Source: Mycobacterium sp. GA-1285 (GTDB lineage Bacteria; Actinomycetota; Actinomycetes; Mycobacteriales; Mycobacteriaceae). From it: 64,000 nt of DNA. The notes below the pieces were generated by a model. That model worked only from the letters and a program-made list of their open reading frames with translations. It did no database searches and had not been told where the DNA came from. The DNA is taken from the NCBI RefSeq assembly GCF_001499905.1, contig NZ_LQIS01000004.1, positions 98,837 to 162,836 of the forward strand, written 5' to 3'. This document shows, piece by piece, positions 9,776 through 17,864 of the stretch (its first letter is position 1; the number at the start of each line of letters is the position of its first letter). Made by a program: the position numbers and the translations under genes.

Positions 9776-10126
9776 ATGAGCTCCTCGAAGACCACGCTGC
9801 CTGGCGTTGCAGTAGCAGGCGGGCTGATCGCGGCCACCCTCGGCCTGAGCGCTCCGGCAATCGCCCAGCCGTCTCCGCCGCCACCGCCGCCGCCGGCGCT
9901 GGCCGCGGAGATACCCAATGCCGCACCTCCACCGCCGGGCGCTGCCCCGCCACCTGCCAGGCCGATGGCCGGCGAACCGGTGCCGGCATGGGCGCCGCGG
10001 AAGCCCGCTGAGTTCTGGAACGGGGAGCCCGTCGTGTGGTTCTCAGGGTGGGGAGGACGTTGGGGCGTGTGGAAGAACGGCGGCTTCATCCCCCTGACCA
10101 AGAATCCGGTCACCGCCGGGGGCTGA
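9776..10126 (+). CDS. Secreted proline-rich protein
   Basis: 116-residue exported protein. Signal peptide residues 1-30 (cleavage after PAIA), a run of nine prolines broken by two serines near residue 32, further Pro/Ala-rich sequence to about residue 70, then a Trp-rich C-terminal module (PAEFWNGEPVVWFSGWGGRWGVW). Short proline-rich exported proteins with this terminal Trp/Gly segment are common in mycobacteria and have no known function. GGAGG lies 8 bases before the ATG, and an AT-rich TATAAA box at 9732-9737 is a possible -10. Expected location: cell wall or medium. Confidence 0.75.
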   Translation: MSSSKTTLPGVAVAGGLIAATLGLSAPAIAQPSPPPPPPPALAAEIPNAAPPPPGAAPPPARPMAGEPVPAWAPRKPAEFWNGEPVVWFSGWGGRWGVWKNGGFIPLTKNPVTAGG

Positions 10127-10136
10127 CCCGCCTACG

Positions 10137-10784
10137 TCACCTCGAGGCGTCGAGGATCTTGATCGCGAAGATCAGCGAGTCGCCTGGCTGGATTCCGGCG
10201 GCCGGCTGACCCTCGGGGTAGCCGTCGGCGGACGTCATCGCCACGGCGACCGTCGACCCGACCTTCTGTCCCGCGATGGCCTTCTGGAAGCCGGGCACGA
10301 CTCCGTCGAGCGGGAAGTCGACGGGCGTGCCCCGTTCGTAGCTGTTGTCGAACACCGACCCGTCGCGACCATTGACGCCCATGTAGCAGACAAAGACCGT
10401 GGCCGTCTCCGCGACCACGGGCCCGTCACCGGGCTTCAGCGTGTGCACCTGGGTCTCGGACACGCTGAACGGCGGTTGCACGTTGATCAGTGGTGCCGTC
10501 GCGTCGGTGGACCCGGTGACGGAGACGCTGCCGGTGTCGCCGTTGAGCGTCCACTCGGGTGTGCCGCCGAATTGCGGCGCCGCCGTCGGGCACATCGCGC
10601 TGGCCGGATCGCCCGTTTCGACTGGTGGCGGGATGAACTCGTCGGCCAGCGAGGACGTGGTCGTCGAGGAGGTCGTGTCGGTCGATGAAGCTTCCGTGTC
10701 GGAGCCGCACGCGGCGAGAGCCATAACCGTCGATGCGGTGAGGGCGATCAGCCCTACGGGAAGAGACACACGCGAGGAGTTCAC
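10137..10784 (-). CDS. FKBP-type peptidyl-prolyl isomerase lipoprotein
   Basis: 215-residue lipoprotein. Signal sequence ends in the lipobox LAAC with Cys26, followed by a Ser/Thr-rich linker. The C-terminal FKBP domain (about residues 105-215) shows ATVFVCYMGVNGRDGSVFDNSYERG, PVDFPLDGVVPGFQKAIAGQKVG, VAMTSADGYPEG and a terminal SLIFAIKILDA, the standard order. It would fold proteins at the outer face of the membrane. Start GTG 10784 directly precedes the signal peptide. The frame stays open far upstream to 11444, but that extension has no signal or domain and lies opposite the FAD-oxidoreductase remnant. Confidence 0.87.
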   Translation of the reverse strand: MNSSRVSLPVGLIALTASTVMALAACGSDTEASSTDTTSSTTTSSLADEFIPPPVETGDPASAMCPTAAPQFGGTPEWTLNGDTGSVSVTGSTDATAPLINVQPPFSVSETQVHTLKPGDGPVVAETATVFVCYMGVNGRDGSVFDNSYERGTPVDFPLDGVVPGFQKAIAGQKVGSTVAVAMTSADGYPEGQPAAGIQPGDSLIFAIKILDASR

Positions 10785-10945
10785 GACCGCCACGCTACAG
10801 ATCGCTAAGCGGACGGTGCTCCGATGGTCTGGGCGGCCGCGGATGTGTGTTTTGATACGCCGGTTCGGCGCGTCGCGGATGAAACCGCACCGTCGACCGC
10901 GCGCTGTGCGACGGTTGGGGAGACAGCCAGCCGAAGAGGGGCGCG

Positions 10946-12281
10946 ATGGCGACGCGAGAAGCCGTGGTGTGCGGGGCGAGTATGGGCGGGCTGTTCGCGG
11001 CGAGGGTGCTGGCGGATGTATACGACTCGGTGACCGTCGTCGAGCGGGACGAATTGCCCGCCGATGGGTCGCATCGCGCAGGCGTCCCTCAAGGGCACCA
11101 CCTGCACATGTGACGAGTGCGGGTTTGAAGATTCTCGAGCAGATGTTTCCCGGTGCCACTACGGAGTTGAAAGCGGCGGGCGCGCCGGCCATCGACACGC
11201 ACGACCTGTCGGCGGTGTACGTCGAGGTCCGTTCGCATTCGCTGTGTCGAACGGGAGCATTGGTCGATCCCGATGCCATGCCCGTCCAGCCGGCCAGCAG
11301 ACCGCTGTTGGAATCCGTTGTTCGTGAACGGGTCGGGCACTGCCCAATGTCACCGTGCTGGATGGTCACGATGTCGTCGAACCCGTGTTGAGCGACCGCG
11401 CGGTAACCGGTGTTCGTATCAGCGACCGCACCGGTTCGCGGCAATGGACGTTGCCGGCCGATCTCGTGGTGGACGCAACGGGCCGCTCGGCGCGAACACC
11501 GGCCTTCCTTGCGGCACGTGGGTTTACGCGCCCGGCCGAGCGCTCATATCGCGTACAGCTCAGCTACGCCAGTCAACTGTTTCGGCTGGCGCCGGACGCG
11601 TTGGGCGACAAGGTGGTCTTCGTGAGCCCCACATTGGAACGCCCGACCGGCGTCGGCATGCTCGCCTATGAGGACGACACGATGATTGTGACGCTGATAG
11701 GCGTCGCCGGGCACCGGCTTCCCACCGCGCTACCCGAAGTCTTGGCGGCAGTCGCCGAATGCGTACCGCCGGAGGTCAGCGCCGCGCTCGCCGACGCCCC
11801 GCCGCTGGGGGAGACGCATCATCGCCGGTTCCCGACCAGCGTGTGGCGTCGCTACGACAAGCTGTCCTCATTTCCCAAGGGCCTGTTGGTAATTGGGGAT
11901 GCGGTGTGCAGTTTGAACCCGATGTACGGCCAGGGAATGACCTCGGCGCTCCTGCAGGCGCGCAGTCTTCAGCAGAACCTTGTTTCTGACGGTGAGCCGT
12001 CGAGCCGGGTCTACTTTCACGATGTCGCACGGCGCCTGGCGCCACTCTGGTGGGCAAACCGGCTCAACGACTTCGGTTTCACCCCGGCCAGCGGATGGAC
12101 CTCGTGGCCGCAGCGGGCGTTCAACAGCTACGCCACCGCCTACATGACTGCCGCGTCGACAGACATGGTGCTCACCGAAACCTTCGTGCGGATGTTGCAG
12201 GGCGTCGACCCGCTGACGAGCCTGATGCGCCCCGGACACGTGGCGCGGGTCATCACCAACAACAGGCGCAAAGGTCAGTGA
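10946..12281 (+). pseudogene. FAD-dependent oxidoreductase, two single-base deletions
   Basis: Remnant of a ~445-residue flavoprotein of the geranylgeranyl-reductase/squalene-epoxidase type. The ATG at 10946 gives EAVVCGASMGGLFAARVLAD, an FAD-binding start, then QGHHLHM and a stop at 11111-11113. Protein similarity resumes in the next frame (TSAGLKILEQMFPG) as if one base were missing near 11110. A second one-base loss near 11335 is needed to join VVRERV to the third-frame segment LPNVTVLDGHDVVEP. The last part is intact, with VVDATGRSARTP and the second FAD motif GLLVIGDAVCSLNPMYGQGM. All domains remain in order, so decay is recent or the deletions are sequence errors. Confidence 0.8.
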
Positions 12282-12334
12282 TCCCAGACGCGGCTTGCCC
12301 CAGCGTATTGTGACCGGTTGCGGCACAGGTGATG

Positions 12335-13156
12335 TCAGCGCGGCGCAGTGACCACGAGTTCGTGGTCGCCGGCGGCCCAGGCGGATTCGAACACGTCGGT
12401 GGTGACGTGCTCGCCCTTGGTGTCGTCGCCACCGCTGTCGCCGAGGTAAACGGCGTCGTTGTCGTAATCGATGGCGGCGACGGTGACCAAGTGACCGCAT
12501 CCCGTCCGATCACCGTCGCCATCCCAGATGGTGTTGGAATTGACGCATACAATCGCCTGCCGTCCGTCACCCAGATAGTCCGCCAACGCGTCCATTCCGG
12601 TGGCGAGTCCACCCTTGGCGGCCGTGTCGTCGTTGGTGTAGTCGGCTTTGATTCCGTAGTGCTTGAGCAGAAGTAGAAGGTCGGTCGTACAGGTGCCGTG
12701 GCCGACGCCGCCATCGCTGGGATCGACGCTCTCGTCATACACCGGTTCGCCCGGGTCACAGTCGCTCGGAGTTTTGGCCGCGAGATCGATGATTTCCCGT
12801 TCAGTGGGCGCCGCCCCGGTGATCTCGCCGACCACCATGCGGGTAGCCATCAACCCGCAGTCGCTTTCGGTCTGTTGCTCCCAGTAGTGGATCGCGGCCG
12901 CAGGATCTCCATAGACGCCTCCGGCGATCTCGGGCAGGCCATCGCCGTCCTCGTCTTTGACGATCGATTGAGCCTGTTGATCCTCTGGATTTGCCTCAGC
13001 TTGTTGAGCCGAAGTTGATTCGTCGGCGGTGGCCGCCGGGGACTCGTCGGGCTCTGCGCCACCACCGCAGGCGGCCCCGGCTACGATAGTCAGACTGGCG
13101 ATTACGGTTGCGGCGAAGGCCTTCCGGCTTCTCTCGCTTCGCTGGCGAAGTGGCAC
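12335..13156 (-). CDS. Lipoprotein with C39-like papain-fold domain
   Basis: 273-residue lipoprotein. Signal peptide with lipobox AGAAC (Cys30), then an Ala/Glu/Asp-rich linker to about residue 75. The C-terminal domain resembles the peptidase C39-like family: Cys in YWEQQTESDCGLMATRMVVGE, a long insertion with aspartate runs, then GCGHLVTVAAIDYDNDAVYLGDSG, which supplies the His and Asp of a papain-type triad. It would act outside the membrane as a peptidase, or as a binding protein if inactive. A DEDGDGLPE segment resembles a calcium-binding loop. Start GTG 13156. It is convergent with the FAD-oxidoreductase remnant. Confidence 0.72.
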   Translation of the reverse strand: MPLRQRSERSRKAFAATVIASLTIVAGAACGGGAEPDESPAATADESTSAQQAEANPEDQQAQSIVKDEDGDGLPEIAGGVYGDPAAAIHYWEQQTESDCGLMATRMVVGEITGAAPTEREIIDLAAKTPSDCDPGEPVYDESVDPSDGGVGHGTCTTDLLLLLKHYGIKADYTNDDTAAKGGLATGMDALADYLGDGRQAIVCVNSNTIWDGDGDRTGCGHLVTVAAIDYDNDAVYLGDSGGDDTKGEHVTTDVFESAWAAGDHELVVTAPR

Positions 13157-13165
13157 CTCGCGAAG

Positions 13166-13605
13166 TTAGCAGACGCCTGTGAGTTTCCTGGGCATTATTG
13201 ACGCGCCTGTCGCGAACCTCGAGGTATGACGCGCGGTGGTTGCCGGTCGTCCATCGACAACGCGGTGAGTCGTGGATAGAGGATCAGTCATTCCCAACAA
13301 GGATTTCCACGGCGCCGGACCGACGCGGCAGGGCGCATCGAGACGGCGGATGAGGACTACAAGTGCCTCCGCCAGCTCGCGGCGCGCGAGGTTGGCTCTC
13401 AGACAGCAGTGGGCACCGCCGCCGAAGGTCAGGATTGGGGTAGGTCTTCGCAGGTGATGTGAAACCGCTTGGCCTCGCGCATTTGGCGACAACTTCTGGG
13501 CCGCAGTCGAATACGGCGTATCGTCCTGGAGGCACGCTCTGTTCGCAGTCGCCGAGACCGGCGTGAAACGCGTGGTTCTGCCGCGGTACGAGCAGTGCGA
13601 CCGAC
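13166..13605 (-). pseudogene. Cytochrome P450 C-terminal remnant
   Basis: Only the heme-binding end of a P450 survives. One frame reads ILTFGGGAHCCLRANLAR, the Cys-ligand loop (consensus FGGGxHxCLGAxLAR; here Gly of the LGA is Arg), followed by ELAEALVVLIRRL and a typical P450 tail with VGPAPWKSLLGMTDP. Upstream, pieces resembling the preceding meander region appear in shifted frames, and the N-terminal three quarters of the enzyme are absent. No start codon with a ribosome site is present. The remnant directly abuts the GMC oxidoreductase stop. Confidence 0.65.
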
Positions 13606-15354
13606 TCAATTCAGTATCGCTCGCGCTGCGCGCTCTGCGATCAGCATGACCGGCGCGTTGGTGTTCCCGGAAGTGATGGTGGGCATCGCCGAAGCATCGG
13701 CCACCCGCAGGCCCGCGACGCCGAACACGCGGCAGTCGGTGTCGAGCACCGTCGCGGCCGACCGTGGGATACCGCGTGTATCAAAGGCACCCATCGCGCA
13801 GGTGCCCACCGGGTGGAAGATGGTGGTGCCCAATTCACGCGCCGCCGTCAGGAGGTCTTCGTCGCTCACCAGTTGCGAGCCGGGAAGCATTTCTTCCGGA
13901 CAGTAGCGGGCTAGAGGAGGGGCGGCCATGATCTGCCTGGTCATCCGAAGGCCGCGCACGGCGACTTCGCAGTCGGCATCAGTGGACAGGTAGTTGCAGC
14001 TGATCTTCGGGTGGGTCAGCGGATCTGCATCGACCAGACGCACGTGACCCCGCGAGGTGGGTCGTAGGTTGCAGACCGAGGGCGTGATGGCGCCGAAGGT
14101 GTGCAGGGCTTCCCCGAATTTCGGCAACGACAACGGCTGCACATGCCACTCCATATCCGGGCTGGCCAGCGCAGGGTCGCTCTTGGCGAAAGCCCCCAAG
14201 GTGGACGGCGGCATCGTCATCGGCCCTGATCGCAGCAGCAGGTACTGAATTCCCATGCCCGCCCGGGTGATCCAATTCCGGTACAGCGTGTTGACGGTCC
14301 GCGCGCCCCGAACGCGGTAAACCGTTCGAAGCTGCAAATGGTCCTGAAGGTTTTCGCCGACTCCTGGCAGATCAACAACCGCCGGCACGTGATGCTGGGT
14401 GAGCAACTCGGCCGGGCCCAACCCCGAGACCTGCATCAGATGAGGCGAGCCGATGGCACCGGCGCTCAAGATCACCTCCCGGCGGGCTCGAACGTCGACG
14501 ATCTGGCCGTCTTTGAGCAGCCGCACGCCGGTAACGCGGTGCTGCGCCGTGGTCCAGGCACCGCGACGCTGATCCTCGTAAACCTGATCGTCCATCAGCA
14601 GGTGGAGAGCCTGAGTCTGCGTGTAGACGGTCAGATTGGGGCGATGGGTGACGGGGTGTAGGAAGGCATCGGCCATCGACCATCGCCTGCCACGCCGTTG
14701 ATTGACGTGAAAATACGCACTCCCGGAGTTGTCGCCCCGGTTGAACTCGGCGATCGGCTCGATGCCCACCTCGGCAGCTGCGGCCTGCCAGGCGTCCAAA
14801 ATCTTCCAGCGCACGCGCGGCCGTTCGACTCGAATCTCGCCTGTAGCGCCGTGCCAGTCGTCGGCTCCGCCGAAGTAGTTCTCCAACTCTTTGTAAATTG
14901 CCAGTGTCTCGCCGGGACGGTCTGGGCCGCCCCAAAGCCATCGCTCGTCGCCGGTGGCCTGCGCCCAAAGCTCGTAATCACTTGCTTGCCCGCGCATGTG
15001 GATCATGGCGTTGATCGATGAGCAGCCGCCGATCACGCGGCCGCGTGCGTAGATGATGCTGCGGCCGGCCAGGCCTGGATCAGGTTCGGTCGTGAAGCAC
15101 CAGTCGGTGCGGGGGTTGGCAATGGTGTACAGATAGCCAACCGGCACCTTGATCCAGAACCAGCTGTCCGTACCGCCGGCCTCGATCACGAGTACACGGT
15201 GATCGGGGTTGGCGCTCAGCCGATTGGCGAGCAGGCAGCCTGCGCTGCCTGCTCCCACGATGATGAAGTCGAACTCGGCATCAAGTCGAACTCCTTGATG
15301 GCCCCTGGATCTCACCGCTACCACATTAACGCGCAAGGTAGTTTTCGCGCTCAT
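13606..15354 (-). CDS. GMC-family FAD oxidoreductase (choline dehydrogenase-like)
   Basis: About 582-residue GMC oxidoreductase. The N-terminal FAD motif FDFIIVGAGSAGCLLANRLS is followed by VIEAGG, and by GMC signature 1 in YARGRVIGGCSSINAMIHMRG. Signature 2 is AGAIGSPHLMQVSGLGP. The C-terminus has the catalytic His region IFHPVGTCAMG and GLRVADASAMPTITSGNTNAP. Members oxidise alcohols (choline, glucose, PEG, other alcohols) with FAD. Start is uncertain: ATG 15354 is used, but no ribosome site is clear, and ATG 15390 or GTG 15315 are possible. A P450 remnant lies just downstream. Confidence 0.85.
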   Translation of the reverse strand: MSAKTTLRVNVVAVRSRGHQGVRLDAEFDFIIVGAGSAGCLLANRLSANPDHRVLVIEAGGTDSWFWIKVPVGYLYTIANPRTDWCFTTEPDPGLAGRSIIYARGRVIGGCSSINAMIHMRGQASDYELWAQATGDERWLWGGPDRPGETLAIYKELENYFGGADDWHGATGEIRVERPRVRWKILDAWQAAAAEVGIEPIAEFNRGDNSGSAYFHVNQRRGRRWSMADAFLHPVTHRPNLTVYTQTQALHLLMDDQVYEDQRRGAWTTAQHRVTGVRLLKDGQIVDVRARREVILSAGAIGSPHLMQVSGLGPAELLTQHHVPAVVDLPGVGENLQDHLQLRTVYRVRGARTVNTLYRNWITRAGMGIQYLLLRSGPMTMPPSTLGAFAKSDPALASPDMEWHVQPLSLPKFGEALHTFGAITPSVCNLRPTSRGHVRLVDADPLTHPKISCNYLSTDADCEVAVRGLRMTRQIMAAPPLARYCPEEMLPGSQLVSDEDLLTAARELGTTIFHPVGTCAMGAFDTRGIPRSAATVLDTDCRVFGVAGLRVADASAMPTITSGNTNAPVMLIAERAARAILN

Positions 15355-15433
15355 CGTCGGGCATGGTCGCGCCTGCCTTGCTAGCGTCAAATTGGTGCGC
15401 TGAAGGATGGTGCCGTCGCCTTAGCCTTGAGTC

Positions 15434-16096
15434 ATGGGCGAGGGGGCAGTCAACGGTTCATTGCAACGGGCTTACGAGGCGGTGGTCTCCGCCGATGTCG
15501 GACCGTTCCTACGCGCACGCGGCTTTGGCATATCGGACTGCAGTTTCAAGCAGGAGCGGGGGCCGCTCTACGACATGATCCACCTTCAGCCCGACTGGCA
15601 CAACGGCACGATGTCGTGGCACGGGTTCTTCGTCAATGTCGGAATCGGATCAGTCGAGGTCGACGCCGCATGTCCTGGATACGAGCGAGTGAGACATCCC
15701 CTCAAAGGTTCGCTGCTGCAACGTCGTTGGGAGGGCTTGGTACCCGATCTGCCATACGAGGTCCGGTTCGACCGCCGCACCGACATGCGACAGTTCGCCG
15801 ACGCGCTCTGCGACGGCTTCGACTTGGTACTGGTCGAGATGGAACGGATAAGCACCACAGAGCAATTGGTGCGATACGCAGTCGACAACAACTTGCTCAT
15901 CGAATACGACAAGACCTGCCGGTATCTGGCTGCAATTGATGACATCGACACGCTGACGGAATACGTGACACGGCTGCACGATTGCTTCGGACATCAAGAC
16001 CGTTGGTCGATCTTCAGCCGCAACATCAGCACGGCCGCTGGGCGCTGGGCGGATGAACTGCGGAAGCGAGGATTGCTCGAGCCGATGCAGGTATGA
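15434..16096 (+). CDS. DUF4304-like hypothetical protein
   Basis: 220-residue soluble protein without signal peptide or membrane helix. The N-terminal half (LQRAYEAVVSADVGPFLRARGF, SFKQERGPLYDMIHLQPDWHN, FFVNVGIGSVE) has the layout of DUF4304 proteins, in which an aromatic-rich beta sheet follows a 'gFkk' helix. Function of that family is unknown. The remainder is helical with many Asp/Arg pairs. It lies 67 bases upstream of the MazEF-type pair on the same strand, but that pair appears to have its own promoter. Start ATG 15434. Confidence 0.6.
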   Translation: MGEGAVNGSLQRAYEAVVSADVGPFLRARGFGISDCSFKQERGPLYDMIHLQPDWHNGTMSWHGFFVNVGIGSVEVDAACPGYERVRHPLKGSLLQRRWEGLVPDLPYEVRFDRRTDMRQFADALCDGFDLVLVEMERISTTEQLVRYAVDNNLLIEYDKTCRYLAAIDDIDTLTEYVTRLHDCFGHQDRWSIFSRNISTAAGRWADELRKRGLLEPMQV

Positions 16097-16163
16097 GCCT
16101 TCGCGACGGCGGTGGCACACCCAGAACCAGCGATTGTCTTACAAAACGTCCTACACTGTTGCT

Positions 16164-16397
16164 ATGGCTGACACGATTACCTTCCGGCCGGACGACGAGA
16201 CCGCTAAGGCGCTGGAAGTTTTAACGAGAGATGGCACGGCGGTGTCCGCAGCCGTTCGAACTGCTCTCATCGATGCCGCACGCCGAAAGGCCAAAGCGGC
16301 GATTCGCGCCGAGGCGGAAAGGCTTGCCGAAGACGAGTCCGACCGCACTGAGGCCAAGCAGGTGTTGCGCGACATGGAGACGCTGCGTGCGTGGTGA
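16164..16397 (+). CDS. Antitoxin of a MazEF-type pair (ribbon-helix-helix)
   Basis: 77-residue protein beginning MADTITFRPDDETAKALEVL, the strand-then-helix start of ribbon-helix-helix antitoxins, followed by AVSAAVRTALIDAARRK and a charged helical C-terminus that would wrap the toxin. It should bind its own promoter and neutralise the MazF-like toxin, whose gene overlaps its end by 11 bases. No ribosome site precedes the ATG, but a TACACT box ends 6 bases before it, suggesting a leaderless transcript. Confidence 0.82.
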   Translation: MADTITFRPDDETAKALEVLTRDGTAVSAAVRTALIDAARRKAKAAIRAEAERLAEDESDRTEAKQVLRDMETLRAW

Positions 16398-16698
16398 GGT
16401 CTTTCGGTTACACGCCCCGCGGGGGAGTCGTGGCCACGAGCAGTCTGATTCCCGATACGCCGTAGTAATCCAGTCGGATCACGTGCCGCTGTCGACTTGG
16501 CTGGTCGCACCGACGTCCACGTCGGCTCGTGCCGCCAGCTTCCGACCCGAGGTTGAAATCGCCGGCGTGAACACCCGGGTACTTGCCGAGCAGACCGCGG
16601 CGGTTGCTCCAAGTCGACTCGGTAAGAGCGTCGGATTCCTCAGTTTCGACGAAATGCGCCGCGTTGATGCGGCCCTACGCGTCGTTCTCGATCTATGA
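16387..16698 (+). CDS. MazF-family mRNA interferase toxin
   Basis: 103-residue PemK/MazF-fold toxin, expected to cleave mRNA at specific sites when freed from antitoxin. Start is GTG 16387, with GGAG 7 bases upstream inside the antitoxin gene. Motifs are MRGEVFRLHAPRGSRGHEQ (first strand and the active-site arginine loop), SRYAVVIQSD, STWLVAPTSTSA, and TRVLAEQTAAVAPSRLG with a final helix SFDEMRRVDAALRVVL. Order and length match mycobacterial MazF toxins. Cleavage specificity cannot be read from sequence. Confidence 0.85.
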   Translation: MRGEVFRLHAPRGSRGHEQSDSRYAVVIQSDHVPLSTWLVAPTSTSARAASFRPEVEIAGVNTRVLAEQTAAVAPSRLGKSVGFLSFDEMRRVDAALRVVLDL

Positions 16699-17122
16699 GA
16701 TCAGCGCCGTCATCCCTTCGAACGAACCAAACAGTCGTCACCTTGAGTGTCGACACCGCAGGCTTAGTGTCCGGTCTCATTCTTGTTGTCATCACCGAAC
16801 TGCGAGGATGCCAACTTCAGTGAGACGGTGGGGCCCCGCTTTGTCTCAGTCGATTGTCCTTTCCGTAGTGGCACTCGTCCGCTGGGTGAGCAAGTCAGAT
16901 CTCAGTAGGAAGAGGTCAGGGAACTGGGCCAGTCAGTCATTGCGGTCTATTTGTAGGTTCCCCTCAAAGATGGCGGATTCGAGGGGTTATAGAGCAGGGG
17001 AGCGTGAAATCGAGGCCGTCTCTTTTCTTAGAACTGGGACAGCGCGAATTGGGTTGGCTCTCGGATCAGTTATCGGGGTGATGGTGGGTGTCCGGCGTGC
17101 GGTAGTAGACGTTGCGTTGGGG
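16699..17122. other. Intergenic region, no convincing gene
   Basis: 424 bases between the mazF-like gene and the TetR gene (convergent). Reading frames here lack ribosome sites, domains and actinobacterial codon bias. I see no repeat or RNA gene. Confidence 0.5.
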
Positions 17123-17752
17123 TCAGATCCCTGGTTTTGCGGTTGTGGCGATGTAGGTGCTGAGCACGTCGATGAGCATTCGGCGCTCGGTGGCAGTGTC
17201 GATCTGTCGAGGCATGATGAGCTGGGTGGTGACTAGGCCGCGGATGTTGGTCAGCAGGAGGTCGCCGATGGCTTTGGATTGGGTGGCGTCGAGGTCGTCG
17301 GTGATCGACTGAGCGAGCTCGGCGAAGGTTGATGCCAAGCGCGAGAGTTGCTTTCGGGCAGCTGATCCCGGTGTGGCGCGGGTGCCGATCAGGATCTCGA
17401 TTGCCGCGCGCGACGTCGGGCTCGACATCGCCGACCAAGCGGTCTCAACGACGTCACGCACCCGATCGTGAACGTCCCCGGATCGGCCGCTGGGGGAAAC
17501 GGCCAGCGCCGTGGTCAGCTCCTCGAACCCTTTGTCCACGACCGCGACCAGCAGCCCCTCGCGGTCACCGAAGTGATATTGCACCACCCCCCAGGTGACG
17601 CCCGCGCGTTGTGCGATCGCCTTGACGTTCGCGCCGGCCAAACCCGCTTCGAGAATGTGTGCAACCGCTTCATCGAGGATGCTCGCGCGCGTACGTTCGG
17701 CTCGAGGCTGACTGCCATGCGACGGGCGAGTCGGCGCTGCCGGTGCCTTCAT
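17123..17752 (-). CDS. TetR-family transcriptional regulator
   Basis: 209-residue repressor. N-terminal helix-turn-helix at about residues 18-66: RTRASILDEAVAHILEAG, then VKAIAQRAGVTWGVVQYHFGDREGLL. The C-terminal ligand-binding domain is divergent, as usual. It is transcribed away from the dihydrodipicolinate-reductase-like gene at 17865, and an imperfect 24-base palindrome lies over that gene's promoter, so it probably controls this neighbour. Ligand unknown. Start ATG 17752. Confidence 0.88.
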   Translation of the reverse strand: MKAPAAPTRPSHGSQPRAERTRASILDEAVAHILEAGLAGANVKAIAQRAGVTWGVVQYHFGDREGLLVAVVDKGFEELTTALAVSPSGRSGDVHDRVRDVVETAWSAMSSPTSRAAIEILIGTRATPGSAARKQLSRLASTFAELAQSITDDLDATQSKAIGDLLLTNIRGLVTTQLIMPRQIDTATERRMLIDVLSTYIATTAKPGI

Positions 17753-17798
17753 GACTCCACATCACCACACTTCACCCAGATACGCCCGCACTGCGACC

Positions 17799-17830
17799 TT
17801 GCACACAAAACATTAACCGTTTATGGTTTT
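17799..17830 (+). promoter_or_regulatory. SigA-type promoter overlapped by a palindromic operator
   Basis: -35 TTGCAC (17799-17804) and -10 TATGGT (17822-17827) are separated by 17 bases. An imperfect palindrome at 17807-17830 (AAAAC...GTTTT ends, 9 of 12 base pairs matching) covers the spacer and -10. Its position between a TetR gene and the gene it diverges from suggests the TetR binding site. The predicted transcript starts near 17834, which excludes the ATG at 17823 as start of the next gene. Confidence 0.5.
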
Positions 17831-17864
17831 GTGGTCGATGCCGACCAGCGCAAAGGAGCGGACT

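Noticed and set aside
10785..11444. Long N-terminal extension of the FKBP gene
   Set aside because: The lipoprotein signal begins at GTG 10784, and the extension lies antisense to the FAD-oxidoreductase remnant.
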